The notes below the pieces were generated by a model, which saw only the letters and a program-made list of their open reading frames with translations, had not been told where the DNA came from and did no database searches. Below are positions 44,801-51,650 of a stretch of DNA of 64,000 nt, piece after piece. The first letter of the stretch is position 1. Every line of letters starts with the position of its first letter. The DNA comes from CAILZL01 sp049840395 (GTDB lineage: Bacteria > Pseudomonadota > Gammaproteobacteria > Steroidobacterales > Steroidobacteraceae). The stretch spans positions 434,001 through 498,000 of the forward strand of contig JASGLD010000005.1 in the NCBI GenBank assembly GCA_049840395.1, given 5' to 3'. Made by a program: the position numbers and the translations under genes.

Positions 44801-44897
44801 AGTGCGTCATGGTGTGTTGCATGCCGAAGCGGCTTTCTTGCACAAGCCTTTTACCTTGAAGGCGTTGTCTAGCAAGGTGAGGGAGTTGTTGAATTGA
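41883..44897 (+). CDS. Hybrid sensor histidine kinase: DUF4118 - four PAS - HisKA - HATPase - receiver
   Basis: 1004 aa. Three to four N-terminal helices form a KdpD-like DUF4118 membrane module (about 1-110). PAS domains lie at about 118-235, 262-385, 390-505 and 512-635, the last ending 'G-I-L-R-D-I-S-E-R-K-N'. The HisKA phosphoacceptor is His648 in 'G-G-V-A-H-D-F-N-N-L-L'; the ATPase has the N-box 'N-L-V-V-N-A-R-D-A-M' and G-boxes 'D-T-G-Q-G-M' and 'G-T-G-L-G-L-A'. The receiver has phosphoacceptor Asp939 ('L-L-T-D-V-V-M-P-E-M') and the conserved Lys of H-K-P-F. No separate response regulator adjoins it; the signal is unknown. The ribosome binding site is unusually far (AAGGAGAG about 18 bases before ATG). 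Confidence 0.9.
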   Translation: MFNQRYPTLLRYLSVPISIVLAMWIRWLLDPLLGDQFALATVFTAIVFTAWYGGLVPALLTMILGYVAADYCFIPPRGSLGVVDAEFLFRYAVVGVTTALLGGAMQLARLRAERSAAKARQQAALIDQVHDAMLAWDCQDGITFWNRGAEQMYGYARDQALGRRSHDLLQTELPGGIDGLLRCLHAEQRWEGEISHRTRTGQRIWVETRMVLVNEDGRSYVIETNRDITARRTLETLRSDMRVQLEQQVQQRTAELIKSEQRYRSLIQATAEVVWRTDARGVPLDNSVADYTGLSAAQILNGDYLQLVAPQQRERVAATWTQARKHGQPFQFECSLRRGSDTQWRDKLISAVPIANAAGEVEEWLGICVDVTTRKQTERALSTSEEQFRALIEGIQDYAILMLDADGMIRTWSKTAERIGGYQAEEIIGQSFSKLFTAEDIALGRPERELVQARMAGKQEIDGWRLHKNGTPYWAAGTLAALRDAEDRLFGFVKVMRDITDKRRNDELLRSVLDNTLDAIISMDARGNISSFNRAGELMFGREASEVIGQNIRLLMPDSCHGEYDKHLADYLRTGKAAHIALGRELYGLRGDGLTFAMDFAVTGFELDRQQHFIGILRDISERKNLEEQLRQSQKLDAFGQLAGGVAHDFNNLLLVISGYSSLLMSTLDANDESHKFVGEIRRAGERAAALTRQLLAFSRQQVLEPRVLDLNEVVRGTERMLMRVIGEQVQLNSVLASQISAVKIDPGQLEQVIMNLVVNARDAMPEGGKLSIETAEIEVDAMYRKMHPQLRPGCFVVLTISDTGQGMTAQVRSRIFEPFFTTKAVGKGTGLGLAVVHGIVKQSGGHIEVHSEPGFGTAFKIYLPAVKEAPVASADIEAPQVDNGNETILLVEDDDSVRELVARSLQSLGYKVMQAVNGHAALQVLDTHSAQIDLLLTDVVMPEMTGRELAEEFSTRSRAPVLFVSGYTNDAVVRHGVLHAEAAFLHKPFTLKALSSKVRELLN

Positions 44898-44937
44898 ATG
44901 GCCCGAGGCAATGGGTCGTAAGGTTAAGACGTTTTCC

Positions 44938-44997
44938 TGTAGGTCGGGTTTTAACCCGACATCCGACGCCGGAGTCGGGTTAAAACCCGACCTACAA
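44938..44997. repeat. Intergenic inverted repeat (TGTAGGTCGGG type)
   Basis: TGTAGGTCGGGTTTTAACCC and GGGTTAAAACCCGACCTACA face each other. It sits between the two convergent signalling genes and is the second copy of the 27877 element. Confidence 0.8.
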
Positions 44998-45016
44998 GAT
45001 AGTGACGGCTGGCTTT

Positions 45017-47425
45017 CTAACCCGCTTGTGCCACCGGCGGTAACTCGTCGAAGCCACTCACTGCTTTGCTCTGTGCCGCATCAGCCAGCTTCTGCCGATT
45101 GATCAACCAGGCTTCCAGGGTGGCAGCCGGTACCGGCTTGCTGATGAAGTAACCCTGGGCCTGATCGCAGCCCAAGTCGCGCAACATCTTCAAGCCGGAT
45201 TCATCCTCCACACCTTCCGCCACCACCTTCAATCCCAGGCTGTGGCCGAGTTCAATGGTGGAGCGCACGATGGTCGAGGTGTGTTCGTCGGAACTCATGT
45301 TCATGACGAAGGAACGATCGATCTTCAATTCGTCCACCGGCAGCTGCACGATGTAACTCAGCGACGAATAGCCGGTGCCGTAGTCGTCGATGGACAGCTG
45401 AATGCCCAGATCGCTTAAACGTTGCAGTACCTTCTGCGCATGTGTTGGGTCTTCCATGAAGCCGCTTTCGGTGATCTCCAGGCACAGCAGATCGGGCGGC
45501 ACGTTGTGAGTGGCCATCATTTCCGCAATCTGTTCGGGTAGGTCGCGATTCATCAGATCGCGCGCCGAGATGTTCACGGACACGCGCAGTGACAAACCGG
45601 CGGCATGCCACACACCGCATTGACGCAGCGACTCGGACAATACCCAGCGGGTCAGTACCTTGATGTAGCCGGTGTGCTCTGCGAAAGGAATGAACTGCGC
45701 CGGCGAGATGAAGCCCCGCGTAGGATGATCCCAGCGTAACAAGGCTTCCACCGCACCGACGCTGGAATTAAGCAGGGAAACCTTCGGCTGGTAGAACACT
45801 TTCAATTCGTTGTGTTCCACTGCGTGACGCAGTTCGCCCAGCAGCGACAGATGTTCTTGCTGGTTGGTGTCGTATTCCGGGTTGTAAATGGCGAAGCCGG
45901 TTTTATTACGCTTGGCCACGTACATGGCGATATCGGCATTGCGCAGCAGGGTGCCGGCATCGGCGCCATGCTCCGGAAAGCAGGCAATGCCGATGCTGGT
46001 GCCCACGTCCAAGGGTTGATCTTCATAGGTAATGGGCTGTTCCAGCGTGCGCACGATCTTGTGTGCCACGCGTGAAGCATGATCGCTTTGACCGGTGCTA
46101 AGCAGGATGGCGAATTCATCGCCGCCCAGTCGTGCCACGGTGTCGGAGTTACGCAATAGTTGATTCAATCGCTCGGCCACGGCGCGTAGCACGTGATCGC
46201 CCACCGCATGACCCAACGTGTCATTGACGTACTTGAAGCGATCCAGATCCATCATCAGGATGGTGAGGGTCTGCCCGCTGCGATGCGCATTGGCAATGGC
46301 CTGTTGCAGACGCTCATTGAACAGCGAGCGATTAGGCAGACCGGTGAGCGTGTCCTGGTAAGCCAGACGCAGAATTTCCTGTTCGCGTTCGGCAATACCA
46401 TTGCGCATCTTATCGAGGCTATGCGCGAGCACGCCGATTTCATCTGAGCGGCCTAACTCCACCGTGCCGGCATAGTCGCCTTTCTCGATACGCGTGGCGG
46501 CCGATACCAGCTGGCTGAGCGGTTTGGTAATGCCCATGGCGATGGCGGCGCTGAACAACACCGAGACTGCCAAGCCGATCATACCCAGGAATAGCAGCGT
46601 GCTTTGCAGCGTGTTAAACGCGGCAAAGGATTCACGCAACGAGCGCTGCAATACTGCTACTACTACAGTGTCGCCATGTTGTTCGAGTTTGAGTACGCGA
46701 ATGCGCTGTACTTCTTTGTCGATTTCCAGCTCGCGCTTGTTCAATGCGCCATCAAGATCGGGTAGATCCTGTTGCAATGCCTGCTTGGAGGTATCGTCCA
46801 GGGTCGAGGCCAGCAGGCCCCACTTGCCGCTGGCGCCCAGTTCCAGGAAGGACACTTCCAGGGTGGTCAACTGGCGCAATTCCTTGGCCAGTGCATCATC
46901 GACGACAAACCCCATGGATACCCAGGCAATGGGCACCGGCGCTAACACCGGCACCAGCACAATCTGGTAAGCGCGGCCATTAATCAATTCGATCGAAGAC
47001 GCATTACCGCCGCTGGCAGCCTGATCCAGCAGATTGCCGAATTCATACGGCTGCGCTACATGCTGAGGATTGAGGGTGTCGGCAATCACTGTCTTGTCCA
47101 GAGACACCAGCGACATCACATTGGCGCCGATACGCGAACCGCTGTTATCCAATGCCGAGACGATGGTGTCGACGTCCTTGCTGGCCACGGCCTCGCGGAA
47201 ACCGAAGTCGGCAGCCAGTACCCGCGCTGCCAGGGACAGGCGTTCGCGGTTCTGGGTCAGTAATTGCTCGAATACGCGTTGACCCACGGCAAATTCATCG
47301 TCGGTCTTTTTCTGCGCATTGCTGTTATTGGCATTGTTGACGAATAGCAGCGCCACGATCTGCACCGTGGCCAGCAGCGCCACGAAGAACACAATGATAC
47401 GCGTGCGCAGGTGATGAAAGCGCAT
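45017..47425 (-). CDS. Membrane diguanylate cyclase/phosphodiesterase (sensor-HAMP-GGDEF-EAL)
   Basis: 802 aa. A first helix (about 9-30) and a second near 300 bracket a periplasmic Cache-like sensor domain, followed by HAMP. The GGDEF active site (R-L-G-G-D-E-F) is at 434-438 and intact. The EAL motif E-A-L is at 560-562, with 'D-D-Y-G-T-G-Y-S-S-L' and 'K-I-D-R-S-F-V' present, so both c-di-GMP synthesis and breakdown look possible. It is the last gene of a haemoglobin-cupredoxin operon: the cupredoxin stop is one base before its ATG, so a redox or gas signal in the periplasm may be passed to this protein. That coupling is inference. Confidence 0.93.
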   Translation of the reverse strand: MRFHHLRTRIIVFFVALLATVQIVALLFVNNANNSNAQKKTDDEFAVGQRVFEQLLTQNRERLSLAARVLAADFGFREAVASKDVDTIVSALDNSGSRIGANVMSLVSLDKTVIADTLNPQHVAQPYEFGNLLDQAASGGNASSIELINGRAYQIVLVPVLAPVPIAWVSMGFVVDDALAKELRQLTTLEVSFLELGASGKWGLLASTLDDTSKQALQQDLPDLDGALNKRELEIDKEVQRIRVLKLEQHGDTVVVAVLQRSLRESFAAFNTLQSTLLFLGMIGLAVSVLFSAAIAMGITKPLSQLVSAATRIEKGDYAGTVELGRSDEIGVLAHSLDKMRNGIAEREQEILRLAYQDTLTGLPNRSLFNERLQQAIANAHRSGQTLTILMMDLDRFKYVNDTLGHAVGDHVLRAVAERLNQLLRNSDTVARLGGDEFAILLSTGQSDHASRVAHKIVRTLEQPITYEDQPLDVGTSIGIACFPEHGADAGTLLRNADIAMYVAKRNKTGFAIYNPEYDTNQQEHLSLLGELRHAVEHNELKVFYQPKVSLLNSSVGAVEALLRWDHPTRGFISPAQFIPFAEHTGYIKVLTRWVLSESLRQCGVWHAAGLSLRVSVNISARDLMNRDLPEQIAEMMATHNVPPDLLCLEITESGFMEDPTHAQKVLQRLSDLGIQLSIDDYGTGYSSLSYIVQLPVDELKIDRSFVMNMSSDEHTSTIVRSTIELGHSLGLKVVAEGVEDESGLKMLRDLGCDQAQGYFISKPVPAATLEAWLINRQKLADAAQSKAVSGFDELPPVAQAG

Positions 47426-47426
47426 G

Positions 47427-48056
47427 TCAATGCTCGGTGTGCGTGTGCATGCCGGTAATCGGCGCCGCATCAATGACGACCACCTTGTTAACGTCACCAC
47501 TCACGTTAAGCGTGCTTTTGTCCGCTTCGCGACGTTGACCCGGGTGCCAGATGCGCAATTCATAGCCGGCGTCCGGTAGGTTCTTGATGCTGACTTTTCC
47601 GTTGGCGTCGCTTTTGCCGAACCAGGGCGTATCCACTACAAATACCCAGGCAGCCATCTGGTCGTGAATGTTGCAACCCAGTACTACAGCGCCCGGCTTG
47701 TCGAATACCACCGGCGCGGCTGCTTTGCCTGAATACAGCTTCAAGTTGAAAGGCTTTGCCGGTGAGAACGAATACACCTGGTGACGGATATTGTCGCTGT
47801 TGGGAAAGCTCACCGAAGTGCCGGTTTGAATCACCGATACGGTGGGAACGAAGGTGCGATCCTTCTGATCGATCTGTGCATCGCGTGGTTTCGGTAAAAC
47901 TGAGCCTGCAGGTGGCAGCAAATAAACAACGGCATCGCCGACCGGCTTGCCATCGGTATCGTTGACAGTGACATTCACTTGCGCAGCATGGACCTGCCAG
48001 CAAGACAAACTCATCAGCACGCCGAGCGTGAGCCTTTGACGATTGAAACACTGCAT
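47427..48056 (-). CDS. Exported cupredoxin-like protein (methylamine utilisation protein-like)
   Basis: 209 aa. Signal peptide about 1-24 (VHA-A). A carboxypeptidase-regulatory-like beta-sandwich (25-60) precedes a cupredoxin region with the type 1 copper ligand pattern His92, Cys128, His131 and Met134 ('N-I-R-H-Q-V-Y' and 'G-C-N-I-H-D-Q-M'). Databases often label these 'methylamine utilization protein', but methylamine genes are absent here. Its start overlaps the stop of the haemoglobin gene (ATGA), and the GGDEF/EAL gene follows one base after its stop. Role inferred: periplasmic electron or copper protein feeding the c-di-GMP enzyme. Confidence 0.85.
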   Translation of the reverse strand: MQCFNRQRLTLGVLMSLSCWQVHAAQVNVTVNDTDGKPVGDAVVYLLPPAGSVLPKPRDAQIDQKDRTFVPTVSVIQTGTSVSFPNSDNIRHQVYSFSPAKPFNLKLYSGKAAAPVVFDKPGAVVLGCNIHDQMAAWVFVVDTPWFGKSDANGKVSIKNLPDAGYELRIWHPGQRREADKSTLNVSGDVNKVVVIDAAPITGMHTHTEH

Positions 48057-48496
48057 CAGCGTGTCACAACATCGCGCTTCATCGGCGCGAGCAAGGCCAG
48101 CAATTCATTACGCTCGCGCAGCTCGATGTGATTGTCGATCATCACCGTGCGCAGTTCCTCCACCATGCCGTAGAACTCGTCCTGACGAATGTTCAAGCCG
48201 GCATGCACCTCTTTCATGGTGTCGCCGCTGTACTTGCATGGCCCGCCGGACAGGGCGCAGATCTGTTCGATCAGCAATTTTTTCAAACGCGGTATGTCGA
48301 CCTTGTCGAAGGAGCGTTTCAGTTTGGGATCGGCCACGGTGCGGTCGATCAATTGATTCGAAACGGCCGTGACCACCTCGGCGCCGCCCATGCGCTCATA
48401 CAGCGAGGGGGTGTTCGCTGCGCCGGCTGCATAATCTGCTAAAAAACCGACCGACAAGATGCCGGTTGCGATCAGGGGTTTCAGGGAAATACGCAT
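48056..48496 (-). CDS. Exported group 1 truncated haemoglobin
   Basis: 146 aa. The fold markers are 'L-Y-E-R-M-G-G', the CD1 Phe near 63 ('R-S-F-D-K-V-D') and the proximal haem ligand His98 in 'M-K-E-V-H-A-G-L-N-I'. Unusually for this mostly cytoplasmic family it carries a signal peptide (about 1-26, A-A-G-A-A). Two cysteines (80 and 87) might form a disulphide. It binds haem and probably O2 or NO. ATG 48496 was chosen because it gives that signal peptide; an upstream extension to 48685 has no support. It is the first gene of the haemoglobin-cupredoxin-GGDEF/EAL operon. Confidence 0.87.
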   Translation of the reverse strand: MRISLKPLIATGILSVGFLADYAAGAANTPSLYERMGGAEVVTAVSNQLIDRTVADPKLKRSFDKVDIPRLKKLLIEQICALSGGPCKYSGDTMKEVHAGLNIRQDEFYGMVEELRTVMIDNHIELRERNELLALLAPMKRDVVTR

Positions 48497-48702
48497 ACAG
48501 ATCAATCTCGTACGGTGGGATGAAGGCCACAGTACTTGGGCGCAGGCGGCTCTAATGTTAACTGCCTCACAAGGGTGGTCTTGTTTGTCACAGCCCGGAA
48601 CTGAAGATGGAGGTTTTCGGACCTGCATCACGTCCGCTTGCGCATGATCCCGGTGATAAAGCCGGCATCTCATCTTCACGGTCAATCAATGTGAAAATCG
48701 TC

Positions 48703-49569
48703 ATGCGTAAATCCCTGTTCTTGTTCGGTATTGGGCTGACTGCAGCCTTAGTACAAACGCCTAGTTTTGCCGCCAGCAGCCGCTTACCCGCCACCGGTGG
48801 TGTCATGCAGATTGAAGGTTCGGCTGGCGGTGGCTTGGTACCCTGGGCGGTGATCGCCGGTTTGGGCAGTCGCAATGAAGTGGGCGGCAGCGCGTTTTGC
48901 ACGCGCGTCGAGCCACAGGACTATCGCCTTGAAAGTTGCGGTGCAGCGCTGGGTTTGTTTGACCGCGTTGAACTGTCCTATGCACGCCAGGACTTTGGCA
49001 TCGGTGATAAACAGCCGTTCGCGGCCACCATCCAGCAGCACATGTTCGGTGTGAAGGTGAAGGTGGTTGGCGATGCCGTATACGACCAGGATAGCTGGTT
49101 GCCGCAGATTGCCGTGGGCATGCAGCACAAGGTCAATGAAGATTACAACGTGGTGCCCAAGGCGGTCGGCGCCAGGGACGACAGCGGCAATGATTACTAT
49201 GTGGCGGCAACCAAAGTCTGGTTGTCTGGCATTGCAGGCCGCACCACTTTGTTGAATGCGACGCTGCGCGCGACCAAGGCCAACCAGCTGGGCATTCTAG
49301 GTTTTGGTGGCGATGCTAATGACAGTTACCAAATTGAACCCGAATTGAGCGTGGGTGTATTTGTTCACGACAAGCTGGTGCTGGGTACCGAGTATCGCAC
49401 CAAGCCGGACAATCTAAAGGCCATCAAGGAAGACGATTTCAAAGATGTGTATCTGGCCTGGGTTCCGGTGAAGTTTGCCTCCATCACGGTGGCCTATGCG
49501 GATCTCGGCATCATTGCCGGTAAGGAAGATCAGCACGGTTTGTATGCTTCGTTTCAGGCCAGTTTCTAA
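48703..49569 (+). CDS. DUF3034 family exported protein
   Basis: 288 aa. Signal peptide about 1-21 (F-A-A). The family motifs 'G-G-V-M-Q-I-E-G-S-A-G-G-G-L-V-P-W-A' and 'R-V-E-P-Q-D-Y-R-L-E' are typical of DUF3034, probably an outer-membrane beta-structure with a terminal Phe (Q-A-S-F). DUF3034 genes commonly adjoin truncated haemoglobin and 'methylamine utilization' genes; here it is divergent from that operon with about 200 bases between. A GTG at 48691 is an alternative start. Function unknown. Confidence 0.8.
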   Translation: MRKSLFLFGIGLTAALVQTPSFAASSRLPATGGVMQIEGSAGGGLVPWAVIAGLGSRNEVGGSAFCTRVEPQDYRLESCGAALGLFDRVELSYARQDFGIGDKQPFAATIQQHMFGVKVKVVGDAVYDQDSWLPQIAVGMQHKVNEDYNVVPKAVGARDDSGNDYYVAATKVWLSGIAGRTTLLNATLRATKANQLGILGFGGDANDSYQIEPELSVGVFVHDKLVLGTEYRTKPDNLKAIKEDDFKDVYLAWVPVKFASITVAYADLGIIAGKEDQHGLYASFQASF

Positions 49570-49604
49570 AAACAATTTTTAGGCTGCTCAAGATTTAGCC
49601 ATAG

Positions 49605-49637
49605 ATGGCCTGCCCACCAAGCGGGCCATTTTATTTG
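49605..49637 (+). terminator. Rho-independent terminator after the DUF3034 gene
   Basis: Stem ATGGCCTGC / GCGGGCCAT (nine pairs, one G-U) with a seven-base loop and a TTTTATTT tail. Confidence 0.8.
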
Positions 49638-49725
49638 GCAATGCTTTAGATGCTGCATTCAACATAGGTCTCCTCTGCGTTAAGCTCATCGCGTCAATAA
49701 AAACAATTTGAACGGCGGTGGGGAT

Positions 49726-51138
49726 ATGACGCAGCACACTCGTCTGGCGGGCCTGGCGGCGCGTAGTTGCGCCTGGTCGGAGCGCTGGTTTCCCGATGCC
49801 TTTGCGTTTGCCGTGCTCGCGGTGCTGATTGTGGCTGCGGCTGCGTTGTTGCATGGCGCACCGGTAACGATAGTGGCAAAAAGTTTCGGTGAGGGTTTCT
49901 GGAGTTTGATTCCCTTCACCATGCAGATGAGCTTCATCGTCATCGGTGGTTATGTGGCGGCCGATTCGCCGCCCATTGCCCGCCTGACGCAGGCACTGGC
50001 CAGTGTGCCGCGTAGCGGTCGCGCTGCAGTGACCATGGTGGCTGTTTTCAGCATGTTGTTATCGCTGCTGCACTGGGGTCTAAGTCTGGTGCTATCGAGT
50101 CTGCTGGTGCGCGCGTTGGCGCGTCGCAATGATCTGTCCATGGATTATCGAGCCGCGGGCGCAGCGGCCTACCTGGGCGCAGGTTCGGTATGGGCCATGG
50201 GTCTGTCGTCATCCGCAGCACAGTTGCAAGCCAATCCGGCGAGTATGCCGCCCACCTTGTTGGCCATTACCGGCGTCATTCCGTTTCAAGAAACGATTTT
50301 CTTATGGCAGTCGCTGGTGCTGACCTTGGTGTTGATGCTGGTCAGCGCGGTCATTGCCTGGTATTCCACGCCGCAGGATGCGCAGGCCTGTACGGCGGCA
50401 CAGCTGCAGATCTCCTTGGAGCAACCACGTTATGAACTGCCGCCGCGCACGCGCCCAGGAGAATGGCTGGAATACAACCCGCTGTTGAATTTGTTGATCG
50501 TGTTGCTGGGACTGGGCTGGCTGGCGGGTGAGTTTGCAGCCAAGGGTGTAGTGACTGCGCTGTCCAGTTTGAACACTTACAACTTCGTATTTCTGATGCT
50601 GGGTCTGTTGCTGCAATGGCGACCACGCAATTTTCTTGAAGCAGTAGCACGCAGCGTGCCCAGTGTCGCAGGTGTGCTGATCCAGTTTCCGTTTTATGGC
50701 GGCGTCGCTGCGATACTCACCAGCGCCGTCAATGCCGAGAATGCTTCTCTGACAGCCGTGCTGAGTCATGCCTTCACACAGATCAGCAACACCGATACCT
50801 TTGCCTTGGTCATTGGCCTGTATTCTGCTGTGCTCGGTTTATTCATTCCATCGGCCGGCGGTAAGTGGATTGTCGAGGCGCCCTACGTGATGCAGACCGC
50901 GCGCGACCTGCACTATCACCTGGGTTGGACCGTGCAGATTTACAATGCCGCAGAAGCATTGCCCAATCTGATCAATCCTTTCTGGATGCTGCCGGTACTG
51001 GGCATTTTGAAATTGAAAGCCCGTGAGTTGATCGGCTACACCTTCGTGCAATTTCTAGTACATCTACCGCTGGTATTGTTTCTGCTGTGGTTGCTGGGCA
51101 GAACGCTCAGCTATCATGAGCCGGTAATGCCTGCATAG
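49726..51138 (+). CDS. atoE: AtoE-type short-chain fatty acid transporter
   Basis: 470 aa with about 12 hydrophobic helices. The family pattern is clear: 'W-F-P-D-A-F-A-F-A-V-L', 'F-T-M-Q-M-S-F-I-V-I-G-G-Y', 'H-W-G-L-S-L-V-L-S-S', 'Y-L-G-A-G-S-V-W-A-M-G-L-S-S-S-A' and 'F-I-P-S-A-G-G-K-W-I-V-E-A-P-Y'. AtoE imports acetoacetate or short-chain fatty acids by proton symport. No ato catabolic genes adjoin it here. ATG 49726 has GGTGGGG upstream; a TTG at 49708 is possible. The symbol is a family-level assignment. Confidence 0.82.
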   Translation: MTQHTRLAGLAARSCAWSERWFPDAFAFAVLAVLIVAAAALLHGAPVTIVAKSFGEGFWSLIPFTMQMSFIVIGGYVAADSPPIARLTQALASVPRSGRAAVTMVAVFSMLLSLLHWGLSLVLSSLLVRALARRNDLSMDYRAAGAAAYLGAGSVWAMGLSSSAAQLQANPASMPPTLLAITGVIPFQETIFLWQSLVLTLVLMLVSAVIAWYSTPQDAQACTAAQLQISLEQPRYELPPRTRPGEWLEYNPLLNLLIVLLGLGWLAGEFAAKGVVTALSSLNTYNFVFLMLGLLLQWRPRNFLEAVARSVPSVAGVLIQFPFYGGVAAILTSAVNAENASLTAVLSHAFTQISNTDTFALVIGLYSAVLGLFIPSAGGKWIVEAPYVMQTARDLHYHLGWTVQIYNAAEALPNLINPFWMLPVLGILKLKARELIGYTFVQFLVHLPLVLFLLWLLGRTLSYHEPVMPA

Positions 51139-51158
51139 TTTTCTGTGGCTATCGGCTT

Positions 51159-51199
51159 GCCCCCACCCCAACCCTCCCCCGCAGGCGGGGGAGGGGGCG
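51159..51199. repeat. Intergenic CTCCC-family palindrome
   Basis: CCCCCACCCCAACCCTCCCC followed by CGCAGGCGGGGGAGGGGG, after atoE. Confidence 0.65.
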
Positions 51200-51254
51200 A
51201 AGGCAGCAGGGATCGTGAAGAGCAGCGCGCTTCGTAATCATCATCGAGTCCATC

Positions 51255-51647
51255 ATGAACATCACCGGCGTCCATCACGTTGCCATCATTGCTTCGAACT
51301 ATCAGCGCTCCAAACATTTCTATACCGAAGTGCTGGGCTTCGCAGTGATTGCCGAAAATTATCGAGCGCAGCGCAATTCCTACAAACTGGATCTGCGCGT
51401 CAACGCGGGCGTGCAAATCGAATTGTTTTCATTTCCCAATCCACCGGCGCGGCCGAGCCGACCTGAAGCCTGTGGCCTGCGCCATCTTGCTTTGCGTGTT
51501 GCCGATCTGGATGCAGCAGTGCGCCACTTGCAAGCTCACGCTGTTGCGGTGGAGCCCGTGCGTGTCGATGAATACACGGGCCGGCGTTTTACCTTCTTTG
51601 CCGACCCGGATGATTTACCGCTGGAACTGTACGAAGAGCCGGCTTGA
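51255..51647 (+). CDS. yaeR: YaeR-type VOC (glyoxalase I-like) protein
   Basis: 130 aa, one vicinal-oxygen-chelate domain. The segments 'V-H-H-V-A-I-I-A', 'I-E-L-F-S-F-P', 'R-P-S-R-P-E-A-C-G-L-R-H-L-A' and 'F-F-A-D-P-D-D-L-P-L-E-L-Y-E' match E. coli YaeR (GloA2) almost throughout, including the metal-ligand His and Glu positions. The exact substrate of YaeR is unclear, so I keep the family name. It ends three bases before the convergent stop of the kinase gene. Confidence 0.9.
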   Translation: MNITGVHHVAIIASNYQRSKHFYTEVLGFAVIAENYRAQRNSYKLDLRVNAGVQIELFSFPNPPARPSRPEACGLRHLALRVADLDAAVRHLQAHAVAVEPVRVDEYTGRRFTFFADPDDLPLELYEEPA

Positions 51648-51650
51648 CGA

